Shown here: positions 26,107 through 34,721 of the stretch, one piece after another
How the letters are laid out: each line of letters starts with the position of its first letter
How positions within the stretch are numbered: position 1 is the stretch's first letter
From: Flavivirga spongiicola
GTDB lineage: Bacteria > Bacteroidota > Bacteroidia > Flavobacteriales > Flavobacteriaceae
Assembly (NCBI RefSeq): GCF_030540825.1
Contig: NZ_JAUOEO010000001.1
Span: 1,461,001-1,525,000 of the forward strand
Length of the DNA: 64,000 nt
Direction of reading: 5' to 3'
Made by a program: the position numbers and the translations under genes
The notes under the pieces: model-generated
Database searches by the model: none
What the model was told of the DNA's origin: nothing
The model's input: the letters and a program-made list of their open reading frames with translations, nothing else

Positions 26107-26448
26107 AATATTTATATTTTAATTCTTATTTTATTTTTAATTACACAAAATTAGTCAAAATATTTTCTAAAGCTTACAATGTAACAATTTGTTTTATTTA
26201 TACCAATATTGTTTAGCACTATTGTCGTGTTCCGAACATACACAAACCCAATTATAGTCAGGCTTACACATTCTTCTCCTAAAAAAACACCGCCACCCCA
26301 ACTAACACAAGCCAAACATTTTCAACCTTTTACACCAGCACCAATTTATACTAAATTCATATTAAGCAACCAAAAAGTTGCATATTAAAAATATTTACTC
26401 TAGTTTAGCAACCATAAAGTTGCATATTAATTAAAAATCGAACTTATT
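26107..26448. other. Divergent regulatory gap between trxA and the SRPBCC/ArsR operon
   Basis: 342 bp. The trxA side holds the -7 element at 26146-26153. The other side holds the two operators and the promoter at 26366-26430. The middle (about 26190-26345) is unremarkable, slightly C-rich, with no frame or repeat I could support. Confidence 0.55.
26366..26430 (+). promoter_or_regulatory. Two ArsR-type operators flanking the promoter of the SRPBCC/ArsR operon
   Basis: GCAACCAAAAAGTTGC (26366-26381) and GCAACCATAAAGTTGC (26408-26423) are near-identical inverted repeats, each followed by ATATTAA. Their starts are 42 bp apart, about four helical turns. Between them lies a promoter: GTTG (26377-26380), a 20-base spacer and TAGTTTAG (26401-26408). 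The -33 element falls in the right half of operator 1 and the -7 element touches operator 2, so a bound repressor would cover both. The second gene of the operon encodes an ArsR-family regulator, which suggests autoregulation. Confidence 0.78.
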
Positions 26449-26880
26449 ATGAATGATGTTATTAAAAAAGAGAAGGTATTTAAGCATTCCATAGACAAAG
26501 TATGGAATGCCATTTCAAAAGCTGAAGAAATTTCTGCCTGGTTTATTCAAGCTGATTTTAAAGCTGAAAAAGGGTACCAATATACCTTTACTTCGGAGCC
26601 TAATGAAAAAGGTTGCACAACCATTAGTGGTGAAGTTAAAGAATCTAATCCGTACAAATTAGTTTATACTTGGATAGTTGCCGAAATGAAAGCAGAAACA
26701 ACAGTAACATGGGAGCTAGAATCTACAGAGGATGGCACTAAATTATATCTGGAACACTCTGGCATTTCCAATTATGAAGGTGATACGGCTGTAAAGATGT
26801 TCGAAAGCTTTAACGGCGGTTGGGATAACTGTATAAATGGGCTAACGGACTACTTAAAACAATTAGTTAATGCAGGATAA
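26449..26880 (+). CDS. SRPBCC (AHSA1-like) domain protein, first of three
   Basis: A 143-residue protein made of a single START/Bet v1-like SRPBCC domain. The opening strand KVFKHSIDKVWNAISKAEEISAWF and the C-terminal helix FNGGWDNCINGLTDYL are typical of the AHSA1 branch. The fold forms a hydrophobic cavity for small ligands or binds partner proteins. It is the first gene of an operon with an ArsR regulator (11-bp overlap) and a second SRPBCC protein. In such pairs the SRPBCC protein is usually of unknown biochemical role. Expression should be controlled by the twin operators just upstream. Confidence 0.85.
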   Translation: MNDVIKKEKVFKHSIDKVWNAISKAEEISAWFIQADFKAEKGYQYTFTSEPNEKGCTTISGEVKESNPYKLVYTWIVAEMKAETTVTWELESTEDGTKLYLEHSGISNYEGDTAVKMFESFNGGWDNCINGLTDYLKQLVNAG

Positions 26881-27199
26881 AATAACCAAACTATTTAAAG
26901 CCATTGCAGACCCAACAAGGCGTGACATTTTTCACGCCTTAGTTATAGCAACCTCAGCCCTATCCATTACACAAATATCCAGTCAGTTTGATATTAGTAG
27001 ACAAGGTGTAACCAAACATATTAAAACACTCGAAGAAGCTGGTTTAGTAAATATAAACGCAAACGGACGAGAACGTTTTTGTTATGCCAATGCCAAACCA
27101 TTAAAAGAGGTCAGTAAATGGGTTCAATTTTACTCACAATTCTGGGATAATTCATTACAAGATCTGGAGGATTACTTAAATACACCAAAAAATGGATAA
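26870..27199 (+). CDS. ArsR-family transcriptional regulator
   Basis: A 109-residue winged-helix repressor. KLFKAIADPTRRDIFHAL is the conserved first helix of the family, and ISSQFDISRQGVTKHIKTLEEAGLV is the recognition helix-turn-helix. The wing has NGRERFCYAN. The cysteine pair of metal-sensing ArsR proteins (CVC in helix 3) is missing, so it belongs to the SRPBCC-associated type and is not a metal sensor. It overlaps the gene before by 11 bp and the one after by 8 bp, so all three are translated together. The GCAAC-GTTGC operators upstream of the operon are its likely binding sites. Confidence 0.9.
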   Translation: MQDKITKLFKAIADPTRRDIFHALVIATSALSITQISSQFDISRQGVTKHIKTLEEAGLVNINANGRERFCYANAKPLKEVSKWVQFYSQFWDNSLQDLEDYLNTPKNG

Positions 27200-27641
27200 G
27201 GATACTAAATTAATAGAGTTTCAAGACCAGGATATAAACTACAAAAATCAATTAGAAGTTAATACGAGCTCTAAACACGCTTTCTTTGCTTTAAACGAAG
27301 GGCTTCATTCATGGTGGGGAAAAATAAGCAATTCTGAATTTAAGGCTGGTGGTCAATTTACCATTCAATTCGAAAATGATTATTGGTGGACTTTTAAAAT
27401 TATTGAATACACTCCTAACAGTGAACTAATTTGGAAATGTATCGATGGTGAACCTGATTTTAATAAAGAATGGATAGGTCATGTACTGCATTGGAAAATA
27501 GAAGCATATAACGGAAAGCGCTTCATTAATTTTCATCAAGTTGGATTGAATCCCAATATTGATTGTTATGACGTTTGCTCTACGACCTGGGATCGATTTA
27601 TTACCAATGGCTTGAAAGCTTTTTTGGAAGTAGATAAATAA
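27192..27641 (+). CDS. SRPBCC domain protein, second of three
   Basis: A 149-residue SRPBCC protein translated from an 8-bp overlap with the ArsR gene. Features are the strand-helix start NYKNQLEVNTSSKHAFFALNEG, the tryptophan-rich LHSWWGKI and YWWTFKIIE, and the C-terminal helix TTWDRFITNGLKAFLE. The pattern 'WW' then 'WxCIDG' is shared with the third SRPBCC gene at 27833, so those two are closer to each other than to the first. Ligand unknown. Confidence 0.82.
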   Translation: MDKDTKLIEFQDQDINYKNQLEVNTSSKHAFFALNEGLHSWWGKISNSEFKAGGQFTIQFENDYWWTFKIIEYTPNSELIWKCIDGEPDFNKEWIGHVLHWKIEAYNGKRFINFHQVGLNPNIDCYDVCSTTWDRFITNGLKAFLEVDK

Positions 27642-27662
27642 ATTTCTTGTAATATAAAGCGA

Positions 27663-27723
27663 ATTGTCATTATTAGGGAGGAACGACTAGCTTGAACTGA
27701 ATACAGTTGAAGCGTAACAATCT
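27663..27723. repeat. Degenerate dispersed repeat in the gap before the third SRPBCC gene
   Basis: The gap contains TTGTCATT (27665-27672), then GAGGAACGAC, and after an insertion GAAGCGTAACAATCT (ending 27723). These are the two ends of the widespread 'GTCATTGCGAGGAACGAAGCAATCT'-type repeat, interrupted by about 20 bases. It has no coding capacity. Confidence 0.45.
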
Positions 27724-27832
27724 ATTTTTATTGGTAACTCAAATTAAACAGACTCTTATACCAGTTCTGTTATAAAATAGTATCTACCTCTCTAGACTGA
27801 AAATCGTACCTTAACAATTCAATACGTATAAA

Positions 27833-28255
27833 ATGGCAAATATTAGGCATAATTTAACAATTGAAGCTCCTGTTGAAAAAGTTTATAATGCATTAACCTT
27901 AGAACAAGGACTTAAGGGCTGGTGGACAAATAACACTTCTGCAAAACCTGAAATAGGTCATGTAAACCATTTTAAATTTGGTTCTGAATATTTTAATAAA
28001 ATGAAAATTTTAGAATTGACTTTTTTAACCAATGTGATTTGGGAGTGTATAGATGGAGACAAAGAATGGATTGGGACTAAATTAACCTTTGAACTTGAAG
28101 ATAAAGAAGGCCATACTTTTCTAAAATTTTCTCATTTAAATTGGACTGAAGAAAGTGAGTTCTTTGGTTTTTGCAATCATCATTGGGGAAGATATTTAGG
28201 TAGTTTAAAATCTTTATGCGAAACTGGTATTGGACAACCATACAAACAAGAATAG
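27833..28255 (+). CDS. SRPBCC domain protein, third of three
   Basis: A 140-residue single-domain SRPBCC protein starting at ATG 27833. It begins HNLTIEAPVEKVYNALTLEQGLKGWW, with a central IWECIDGDKEWIG that parallels IWKCIDGEPD in the gene at 27192, and ends in a helix including HHWGRYLGSLKSLCE. It is separated from the ArsR operon by 191 bp that carry a dispersed repeat, so it may have its own promoter. No ArsR-type operator was seen in front of it. It is likely a paralogue arising by local duplication. Confidence 0.82.
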   Translation: MANIRHNLTIEAPVEKVYNALTLEQGLKGWWTNNTSAKPEIGHVNHFKFGSEYFNKMKILELTFLTNVIWECIDGDKEWIGTKLTFELEDKEGHTFLKFSHLNWTEESEFFGFCNHHWGRYLGSLKSLCETGIGQPYKQE

Positions 28256-28432
28256 TATAGTAATCTGGTGTCTTAAGTTTTATTAATTCTAGGATAATAA
28301 ATTATAAGGTTTAAAAAGAAAGTTATTTGAATAGAGAATTCTTAACATTATTTATCAACCAAACAGAAAAACTGTAATCTGCTTATAAATTTTCTGAAAT
28401 TAATCAGATTATGACTTCATGTTTAAAAACTT

Positions 28433-28648
28433 TTAATGGTATTTCTTTTTATACCTTTTTCTATTAATTAGAAACAAAACAAGGATTATAACAAAAAGGA
28501 AAGCTACTCCAAACAGATTTAAATAAATCCATAATATGACGTTTTGAATTTCTGGTGCTATTAATTTTAATAATGCTCCAGAAGAGAAAAAGAATATTAT
28601 TTCTAAAACTAAGAAAGCTATCACATGATAGAGTATTAATTTTTTCAT
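28433..28648 (-). CDS. Small two-helix membrane protein
   Basis: The start was set at ATG 28648 (MKKLILYH), giving 71 residues; the longer frame begins inside a palindromic repeat (28658-28677) and is not believable. Two hydrophobic segments are clear: about 3-25 (LILYHVIAFLVLEIIFFFSSG) and about 35-60 (ILWIYLNLFGVAFLFVIILVLF), followed by a strongly basic tail (NRKRYKKKYH). No family is recognised. It sits downstream of dnaE on the same strand, 32 bp away, and could be read from that transcript. Confidence 0.6.
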   Translation of the reverse strand: MKKLILYHVIAFLVLEIIFFFSSGALLKLIAPEIQNVILWIYLNLFGVAFLFVIILVLFLINRKRYKKKYH

Positions 28649-28657
28649 AATCATGAG

Positions 28658-28677
28658 ATCCCTGCCTTCGCAGGGAT
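28658..28677. repeat. Short palindromic repeat after dnaE
   Basis: ATCCCTGC-CTTC-GCAGGGAT is a perfect eight-pair hairpin starting just after the dnaE stop codon. It resembles the hairpin at 35375-35394 (ATTCCCGC-CTTC-GCGGGAAT) and belongs to the same dispersed REP-like family. It may help end or stabilise the dnaE transcript. Confidence 0.7.
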
Positions 28678-28680
28678 TTA

Positions 28681-31600
28681 TCAATTCAACTTAAACATGA
28701 CATCCTGATTCTCTAATTCACTAAGCAATTCCTGAGATACTTTAACCTTTTGCCTTCTGCTTGGCATTTGTAATTTTATTTTCTCCTTATTATCGTACAC
28801 TACGAAATTTAATGCCTGATTTCCAGGATGCATCTGTAACAATTCTTTTAAACGTAAAATACTTTCCTCTTGTAAATCTTTAATATTAAGCTGAATGGAT
28901 AGTTTTTTAGCATAATTTTCCATAACATCATGCAGTAATTGAAAACTATTAAACTGTAATCTTGGATCACTCTTTTTCCCTGTATCCTTATTAACCCAAC
29001 CTTCGCGAATAAACGATTTCACAAACACAAAATTGTTCTTCATTAAAAAATGCCTGAATTTCAAATATTCTTCGCCAAAAATCCTGAATTCAAAACTATC
29101 GGTATAATCTTCAACAGTGAATAGACCCCATCCTTTTCCTTGTTTACTTACGCGATGTTGTACATCGGTTACCACACCACCAAAAACAATTTCTCTGTTC
29201 ACATAAGGTTCTAAGTTATTAAACATCGCAATGGCTCCATTGCAAAACGTTTTCATTTCTGTTCTAAAATCATCTAATGGATGTCCAGAAATATAAACAC
29301 CTACAACTTCACGTTCTTGGGCCAGTTTTTCCATAGTTCCCCACTCTTCGCATGGTGGTACTTCTGGCTCTGCTATTTGTACATCGCTTGCTGCCCCAAA
29401 TAAACTCACTTGTGATGAGTTCTCATTTTCCTGGTGTTTACTTCCATACTTAACGGCTTTTTCCAAAAAAGTAATACCATCTCCTTCTCTATGAAAATAC
29501 TGGGCGCGATGTGTATCTCCAAAACAATCAAACCCTCCGGCTAAAGCTAAATTTTCAAAAGCCTTTTTATTGGCTGCTCTTAAATCGATTCGTTTCGCCA
29601 AATCGAAAATAGATTTAAAGGGACCATCTTCTTTTCTTTTATCGACAATAGTCATTACCGCACCATGACCAACCCCTTTAATGGCTCCCATACCAAAACG
29701 CACCGCATTATCTTGATTTACAGAAAATTTATAATACGACTCATTAACATCTGGCCCTAATACATCCATTTTCATACGTTTACATTCTTCCATGAAGAAA
29801 GTAACTTGTTTTATATCGTTCATATTATTGGATAATACTGCTGCCATATATTCTGCAGGATAATGGGCTTTTAAATAGGCCGTTTGGTAGGCTATCCATG
29901 CATAACATGTAGAGTGAGATTTATTAAAGGCATAACTCGCGAAAGCTTCCCAATCTTTCCAAACTTTTTCTAATACTTTAGCATCATGTCCATTTGCACT
30001 CGCCTGCTCTACAAATTTCGGTTTCATTTTATCCAGTACCGCAATTTGTTTTTTCCCCATCGCCTTACGCAGTACATCGGCTTCACCTTTTGTAAACCCG
30101 GCCAGTTTTTGAGAAAGTAACATCACCTGCTCTTGATATACTGTAATACCGTAGGTTTCTTTTAAGTACTCTTCCATCGCTGGTAAATCGTACTCAATAT
30201 CTTCATCGCCATGTTTTCTTCTAACAAAGCTTGGAATATATTCCATAGGCCCCGGGCGATACAAGGCATTCATGGCAATTAAATCTTCAAAAACTGTTGG
30301 TTTTAAATCTCTAAGGTGTTTTTGCATACCGGGAGATTCATATTGGAATACGCCAACCGTTTCCCCGCGTTGAAATAAAGCATATGTTTCTTCATCATCT
30401 AAAGGAAAAGATTCCGGATCCAGTAAAATATCATGTTTTGCCTTTACAATTTTAACGGTATCTTTTATTAAAGTCAACGTCTTTAACCCTAAAAAATCCA
30501 TCTTTAATAAGCCGGCATCCTCTACAACCGAGTTATCAAACTGTGTGACGTATAAGTCGGAATCTTTAGCTACGGACACAGGTACAAACTTTGTAATATC
30601 GTCAGGGGTTATAATAACTCCACATGCGTGAATTCCTGTATTTCTAACCGAACCTTCCAGGGCTCTTGCGGTATTCACTGTTTCTGCCTCTAAATCTGAT
30701 CCTTCAGAAATATTTAGAAGCTGGTTCACTTTTTCTAAATCTTCAGCACGAAACTTTTTGCTTAATTCTTTTTCATCTAAACCAAAAATCTTGCTCAGTT
30801 TAGACATCGTTGGAATTAACTTTGCTATTCTATCGGCATCAAACAAAGGCAAATCTAATACACGTGCCGTATCTCGAATAGAAGATTTAGCTGCCATCGT
30901 ACCGTAAGTAATAATTTGTGCTACTTGATTACTTCCATATTTTTCAATCACATAATCCATAACACGGCTTCTTCCTTCATCATCAAAATCGATATCAATA
31001 TCTGGCATACTAATACGATCCGGGTTCAAGAAACGCTCAAAAAGCAAATCATACTTCATGGGATCAATGTTAGTAATCCACAAGCAATATGCTGCCACCG
31101 ATCCGGCAGCCGATCCACGTCCCGGACCTACAGACACATCCATGTTTCGGGCTTCCCGAATAAAATCCTCAACAATTAAGAAATATCCTGGATACCCCGT
31201 ATTTTCTATAACACTCAATTCGAAATCTAATCGTTCGACTACTTCTTCGCTAAGTGGTTCTCCATAACGTTTTTTTGCACCTTCAAATGTTAAATGCTTT
31301 AAATAGGCATTCTCACCACGCTTTCCTCCATCTACTAAATCTTCTTCGTGCTTAAATTCATCGGGGATATCAAAAGCTGGCAAAAGAACATCTCTTGCTA
31401 GTTGGAATCCTTCAATTTTATCAACAAGTTCCTTAATATTTAGAATGGCATCCGGTTGATCATGAAACAATTGTTTCATTTCTTCAGAAGACTTAAAATA
31501 GTATTCCTGATTAGGTAACCCATAGCGATAGCCTCTTCCTCTTCCAATAGGAGTGGCTTGTTTTTCTCCATCCTTTACACATAATAAAATATCATGTGCA

Positions 31601-33069
31601 TTTGCATCTTCTTGTTTTTGGTAGTAAGTATTATTGGTTGCAACTAATTTTACGTCATGCTTTTTAGCTAATGTTATCAAAGTTGGATTTACGCGATTTT
31701 CATCTTCTTGATTATGACGCATCAGCTCTACATACAAATCGTCCCCAAACTCATTTTTCCACCATAGTAATGCTTCTTCGGCTTGCTTTTCACCAATGTT
31801 GAGAACTTTACTTGGTACTTCACCATATAAATTACCGGTGAGTACTATAATATCTTCTTTATATTCTTGTATAAGTTTTTTATCTATTCTAGGTACATAG
31901 TAAAATCCATTAACAAAAGCATGCGAGGATAATTTTGCAAGATTATGATAGCCATTTTTGTTTTTAGCTATCAATACAACTTGATAGCCATTATCTTTTC
32001 TTGATTTATCCTGATGATTTTCGCACACAAAAAACTCACATCCTACGATTGGTTTTATCAGTTGTTTTTCTGAAGTCTCACCTTTTTCCTCAGCTTCCGA
32101 GATACTTGCCTCTATGCTGCTGTTTTTTTTGTTTACGGCATTAATAAAATGAAATGCCCCCATCATATTCGCATGATCGGTAAGTGCCACTGCAGGCATA
32201 TTATGAGCAGCAGCAGCAGCCACGATGTCCCCAACACTCATCGTTGATTGTAATACAGAAAACTGTGAATGATTGTGAAGATGAACGAAACTAGCATCTG
32301 CTAAATCGGATATGTTTTGCTTAATATCCTCGGTAGAAACTGTTTCTTGCTTGAGACTTTGAAGACGCTCTTGAATTTTAGCACTCTCTTGTTTAAGATT
32401 AACGTGCTTTAACTTAATAAGCTCAATTTCTTTTGGATTGGCTTCGTTAAAATTCTGAAAATAATCAGGTTCTACATCGAGCTGTTCTTTAGTATATTCT
32501 CCTAAACGAATCAACTCAAAAAAGCAACGTGTCGTTGCCTCTACATCTGCTGTTGCATTATGGGCTTCTGCAAAAGGAGTCTTAAATAAAAACTCGTGTA
32601 ACTCGGTTAATGTTGGTAATTTAAATTTACCATAACGTCCTCCCGGAATCTGACATAAACTTGCCGTATGTTCTGTACAAGTATCTAAAACAGGTAATTC
32701 CTGTAATGGATTAGAAACATCACCACGAACAAATTCGGCACCCATAATGTTTAAATCGAACTTCACATTCTGTCCAACAACAAATTTGGTTTTACTTAAA
32801 GCGTCATTAAATTTTTCTAAAACCTCTGCTAATGGGATACCTTGTTCTTGAGCTAATTCGGTAGAAATACCATGAATTTTCTCAGCATCATAAGGAATGT
32901 TAAAACCTTCTGGTTGTACCAAATAATCTTGATGATCGATACAATTCCCCATGGCATCATGCAGTTGCCATGCAATTTGTATACATCTGGGCCAATTATC
33001 AGTATCCGTAATAGGCGCATCCCAACGTTTTGGCAATCCTGTAGTTTCTGTATCGAAAATTAAGTACAT
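28681..33069 (-). CDS. dnaE: DNA polymerase III alpha subunit with N-terminal proofreading exonuclease
   Basis: A 1462-residue replicative polymerase. Residues 1-190 are a DnaQ-like DEDDh exonuclease, with all five residues in place: D6 and E8 in FDTETTG, D105 in NVKFDLNI, H170 and D175 in AHNATAD. A helical linker leads to the PHP domain from about 261 (HLHNHSQFS). The polymerase domain carries the catalytic pair D690 and D692 in PDIDIDFD, and the GRGSAAGS motif just before. The C terminus carries the OB-fold and tail. It is the fused exonuclease-polymerase form, longer than the E. coli subunit, in which proofreading is a separate protein. No overlapping partner gene. Confidence 0.96.
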   Translation of the reverse strand: MYLIFDTETTGLPKRWDAPITDTDNWPRCIQIAWQLHDAMGNCIDHQDYLVQPEGFNIPYDAEKIHGISTELAQEQGIPLAEVLEKFNDALSKTKFVVGQNVKFDLNIMGAEFVRGDVSNPLQELPVLDTCTEHTASLCQIPGGRYGKFKLPTLTELHEFLFKTPFAEAHNATADVEATTRCFFELIRLGEYTKEQLDVEPDYFQNFNEANPKEIELIKLKHVNLKQESAKIQERLQSLKQETVSTEDIKQNISDLADASFVHLHNHSQFSVLQSTMSVGDIVAAAAAHNMPAVALTDHANMMGAFHFINAVNKKNSSIEASISEAEEKGETSEKQLIKPIVGCEFFVCENHQDKSRKDNGYQVVLIAKNKNGYHNLAKLSSHAFVNGFYYVPRIDKKLIQEYKEDIIVLTGNLYGEVPSKVLNIGEKQAEEALLWWKNEFGDDLYVELMRHNQEDENRVNPTLITLAKKHDVKLVATNNTYYQKQEDANAHDILLCVKDGEKQATPIGRGRGYRYGLPNQEYYFKSSEEMKQLFHDQPDAILNIKELVDKIEGFQLARDVLLPAFDIPDEFKHEEDLVDGGKRGENAYLKHLTFEGAKKRYGEPLSEEVVERLDFELSVIENTGYPGYFLIVEDFIREARNMDVSVGPGRGSAAGSVAAYCLWITNIDPMKYDLLFERFLNPDRISMPDIDIDFDDEGRSRVMDYVIEKYGSNQVAQIITYGTMAAKSSIRDTARVLDLPLFDADRIAKLIPTMSKLSKIFGLDEKELSKKFRAEDLEKVNQLLNISEGSDLEAETVNTARALEGSVRNTGIHACGVIITPDDITKFVPVSVAKDSDLYVTQFDNSVVEDAGLLKMDFLGLKTLTLIKDTVKIVKAKHDILLDPESFPLDDEETYALFQRGETVGVFQYESPGMQKHLRDLKPTVFEDLIAMNALYRPGPMEYIPSFVRRKHGDEDIEYDLPAMEEYLKETYGITVYQEQVMLLSQKLAGFTKGEADVLRKAMGKKQIAVLDKMKPKFVEQASANGHDAKVLEKVWKDWEAFASYAFNKSHSTCYAWIAYQTAYLKAHYPAEYMAAVLSNNMNDIKQVTFFMEECKRMKMDVLGPDVNESYYKFSVNQDNAVRFGMGAIKGVGHGAVMTIVDKRKEDGPFKSIFDLAKRIDLRAANKKAFENLALAGGFDCFGDTHRAQYFHREGDGITFLEKAVKYGSKHQENENSSQVSLFGAASDVQIAEPEVPPCEEWGTMEKLAQEREVVGVYISGHPLDDFRTEMKTFCNGAIAMFNNLEPYVNREIVFGGVVTDVQHRVSKQGKGWGLFTVEDYTDSFEFRIFGEEYLKFRHFLMKNNFVFVKSFIREGWVNKDTGKKSDPRLQFNSFQLLHDVMENYAKKLSIQLNIKDLQEESILRLKELLQMHPGNQALNFVVYDNKEKIKLQMPSRRQKVKVSQELLSELENQDVMFKLN

Positions 33070-33411
33070 ATCTGTATTTAAATGTTTGGTGTTAAGTCGT
33101 TTAGAATTATTAAACGAAGTTTATAAAAATACAGAATATTATAACTTATGGAAATGAAAGTTATGAACAGTTTTAAACAAAACTTACTTTTTCACTGTTC
33201 AACCCACGTTATGTAATAGAACTTCGTAATGAAGCTTGAAAGCATAATAAAATATGGCATTTTCCAAGTTTTAGCATAGCTTCGCTATGGTTAAAATTGA
33301 AAATGTAGTGAAACGATATATTTTGCAATGGTTTCAAGTTGTAATAGATTTTCTATGACATAATGCGGGTTCAATAAATTATTCTATTTTAGAGGCTAAA
33401 ATCATTTTATA
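33070..33411. other. 342-bp gap between dnaE and the lactonase-like gene
   Basis: Most of it is the long palindromic element at 33197-33374. The 120 bases next to dnaE are AT-rich and probably include its promoter, but I cannot point to clear elements. No supported gene. Confidence 0.5.
33197..33374. repeat. 178-bp imperfect palindromic element
   Basis: The left arm (GTTCAACCCACGTTATG, then AACTTCGTAATGAAGCTTGAA, then TTTTAGCATAGC) is matched by the reverse complement of the right arm (GTTGTAATAGATTTTC, ending CATAATGCGGGTTCAA). The centre is the tight hairpin CATAGC-TTCG-CTATG (33275-33289). It is a single-unit inverted structure with no open frame and resembles looser elements at 34488-34580 and 52697-52856. 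Confidence 0.7.
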
Positions 33412-34479
33412 ATGAAGTTCAAATTATTCTTATTATGCCTTAGTATATGCTTATTGAATTGTGCAAACCCAAATACATCTTTATATGTAGGGACCTATAC
33501 AGACGGAGACAGTGAAGGTATTTATCAGTTTCAATTTAATACTGAAACCGGAGAGCTAACAAACAAACAGCTAGCTGCAATCTCAGAAAACCCATCATAC
33601 CTAACATATTCACCTGATAAGAACTATGTTTATGCTGTAAATGAAAATGAAGATGGAACAACATCATCATTTAAAGTTGAAGATGATAATCGTTTAACAT
33701 CTTTAAATATCGTTAGTACACACGGTGCGCACCCTTGTCATATTTCGGTCAATGAATCTGGAGATAAAGCCATCGCATCAAATTATACTGGAGGGAATGC
33801 ATCTATATATACCATTAAAAATGATGGTTCTTTAAATGATTCTTTTCAAATATTAAATCATAATATAGACAGTATCGTTTCACATGCACATTCTGCTCAA
33901 TTTCACAAAGACAACTTATATATTTCAGATTTAGGTAAGAATGGCGTTTATAAGTATCAATTAGACCATAATAAAAAGGATTACAGATTAGTTACACCTT
34001 CTATTATCAAAATGACAGACCATGCTGGTCCTAGACATTTTTCTTTAACAAAAGATGGTCAATTTATATATATTATAAATGAATATGCAAATACGATTAC
34101 ATCTGGAAAAAAGACAGATAATGGGTTTGAATTGTTAGAAAACACCTCAACTTTAGATGATGGCTTTAAAGGAGCAAGTTATTGCGCAGATATCCATTTG
34201 TCAAAGAATGAAGATTTCTTATATGGTTCCAATAGAGGTGAAAACTCTATGGCTGTTTTTAAAAGGAACCCATCGGATGGGACTATTGAAAAAACACAAA
34301 ATATAAGTGTTTATGGAGATTGGCCTAGAAACTTTACATTAGATCCTACAGGTAAATTTATGCTAGTAGCAAATCAAAAAAGCCACAATATTTCGGTTTT
34401 TAAAATTAATAAAGAAAACGGTAAACTTACATTTCTGCATTCCACAGATTTACCTTCTCCCGTTTGTCTATTATTTTAA
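33412..34479 (+). CDS. Lactonase-family beta-propeller lipoprotein
   Basis: A 355-residue lipoprotein with lipobox LLNC, followed by SLYVGTYTDGDSEGIYQF. This is the start of the YbhE-type lactonase (6-phosphogluconolactonase-like) seven-bladed propeller. Repeated blade motifs follow: PSYLTYSPDKNYVYAVNE, HPCHISVNESGDKAIASNY, GPRHFSLTKDGQFIYI and WPRNFTLDPTGKFMLVANQ. The conserved His/Asp/Arg residues of the family (AHSAQFHKDN, GPRHF, WPRNF) are present. Because it is exported, a role on an external sugar lactone is more likely than the pentose-phosphate pathway. It stands alone, between two palindromic elements. Confidence 0.88.
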   Translation: MKFKLFLLCLSICLLNCANPNTSLYVGTYTDGDSEGIYQFQFNTETGELTNKQLAAISENPSYLTYSPDKNYVYAVNENEDGTTSSFKVEDDNRLTSLNIVSTHGAHPCHISVNESGDKAIASNYTGGNASIYTIKNDGSLNDSFQILNHNIDSIVSHAHSAQFHKDNLYISDLGKNGVYKYQLDHNKKDYRLVTPSIIKMTDHAGPRHFSLTKDGQFIYIINEYANTITSGKKTDNGFELLENTSTLDDGFKGASYCADIHLSKNEDFLYGSNRGENSMAVFKRNPSDGTIEKTQNISVYGDWPRNFTLDPTGKFMLVANQKSHNISVFKINKENGKLTFLHSTDLPSPVCLLF

Positions 34480-34487
34480 CCGAAAAT

Positions 34488-34613
34488 GAGATGAAATTTG
34501 TCCAGATAAAGCACTTTTTGAAAGGCATAGCATCGCTACGAATAATAAAAGTAACGAAATATAAGCGGATTTTAGCCATTCCTACCTGCCGGCAGGCAGG
34601 TTTTAGGAAATAG
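34488..34613. repeat. Palindromic intergenic DNA with CCTGCCGGCAGG core
   Basis: It includes the perfect 12-bp palindrome CCTGCCGGCAGG (34585-34596) inside a larger imperfect hairpin (ATTCCTACCTGCC with GGCAGGTTTTAGGAAAT). Upstream, GGCATAGC-AT-CGCTACG (34541-34557) recalls the centre of the 33197-33374 element. No coding capacity. Confidence 0.6.
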
Positions 34614-34666
34614 AAAAAGTCAAGAAGAGTTCAATAAAAAATTCGAATTATAATTAAAAAATATAG

Positions 34667-34674
34667 TATCTTTG
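34667..34674 (+). promoter_or_regulatory. -7 element of the rpsP-rimM promoter
   Basis: TATCTTTG matches the TAnnTTTG consensus of Bacteroidota and is followed by GCGCCC, giving a leader of about 45 bases before the rpsP ATG. A weak -33 candidate (TTCG at 34642) lies 21 bases upstream. Confidence 0.75.
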
Positions 34675-34721
34675 CGCCCTCATTAATAACCGAGGTCGAG
34701 AACCTCAAATAATTAATTATT

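Noticed and set aside
30916..31267. Plus-strand frames opposite dnaE
   Set aside because: They are antisense to a conserved polymerase domain and have no recognisable protein features.
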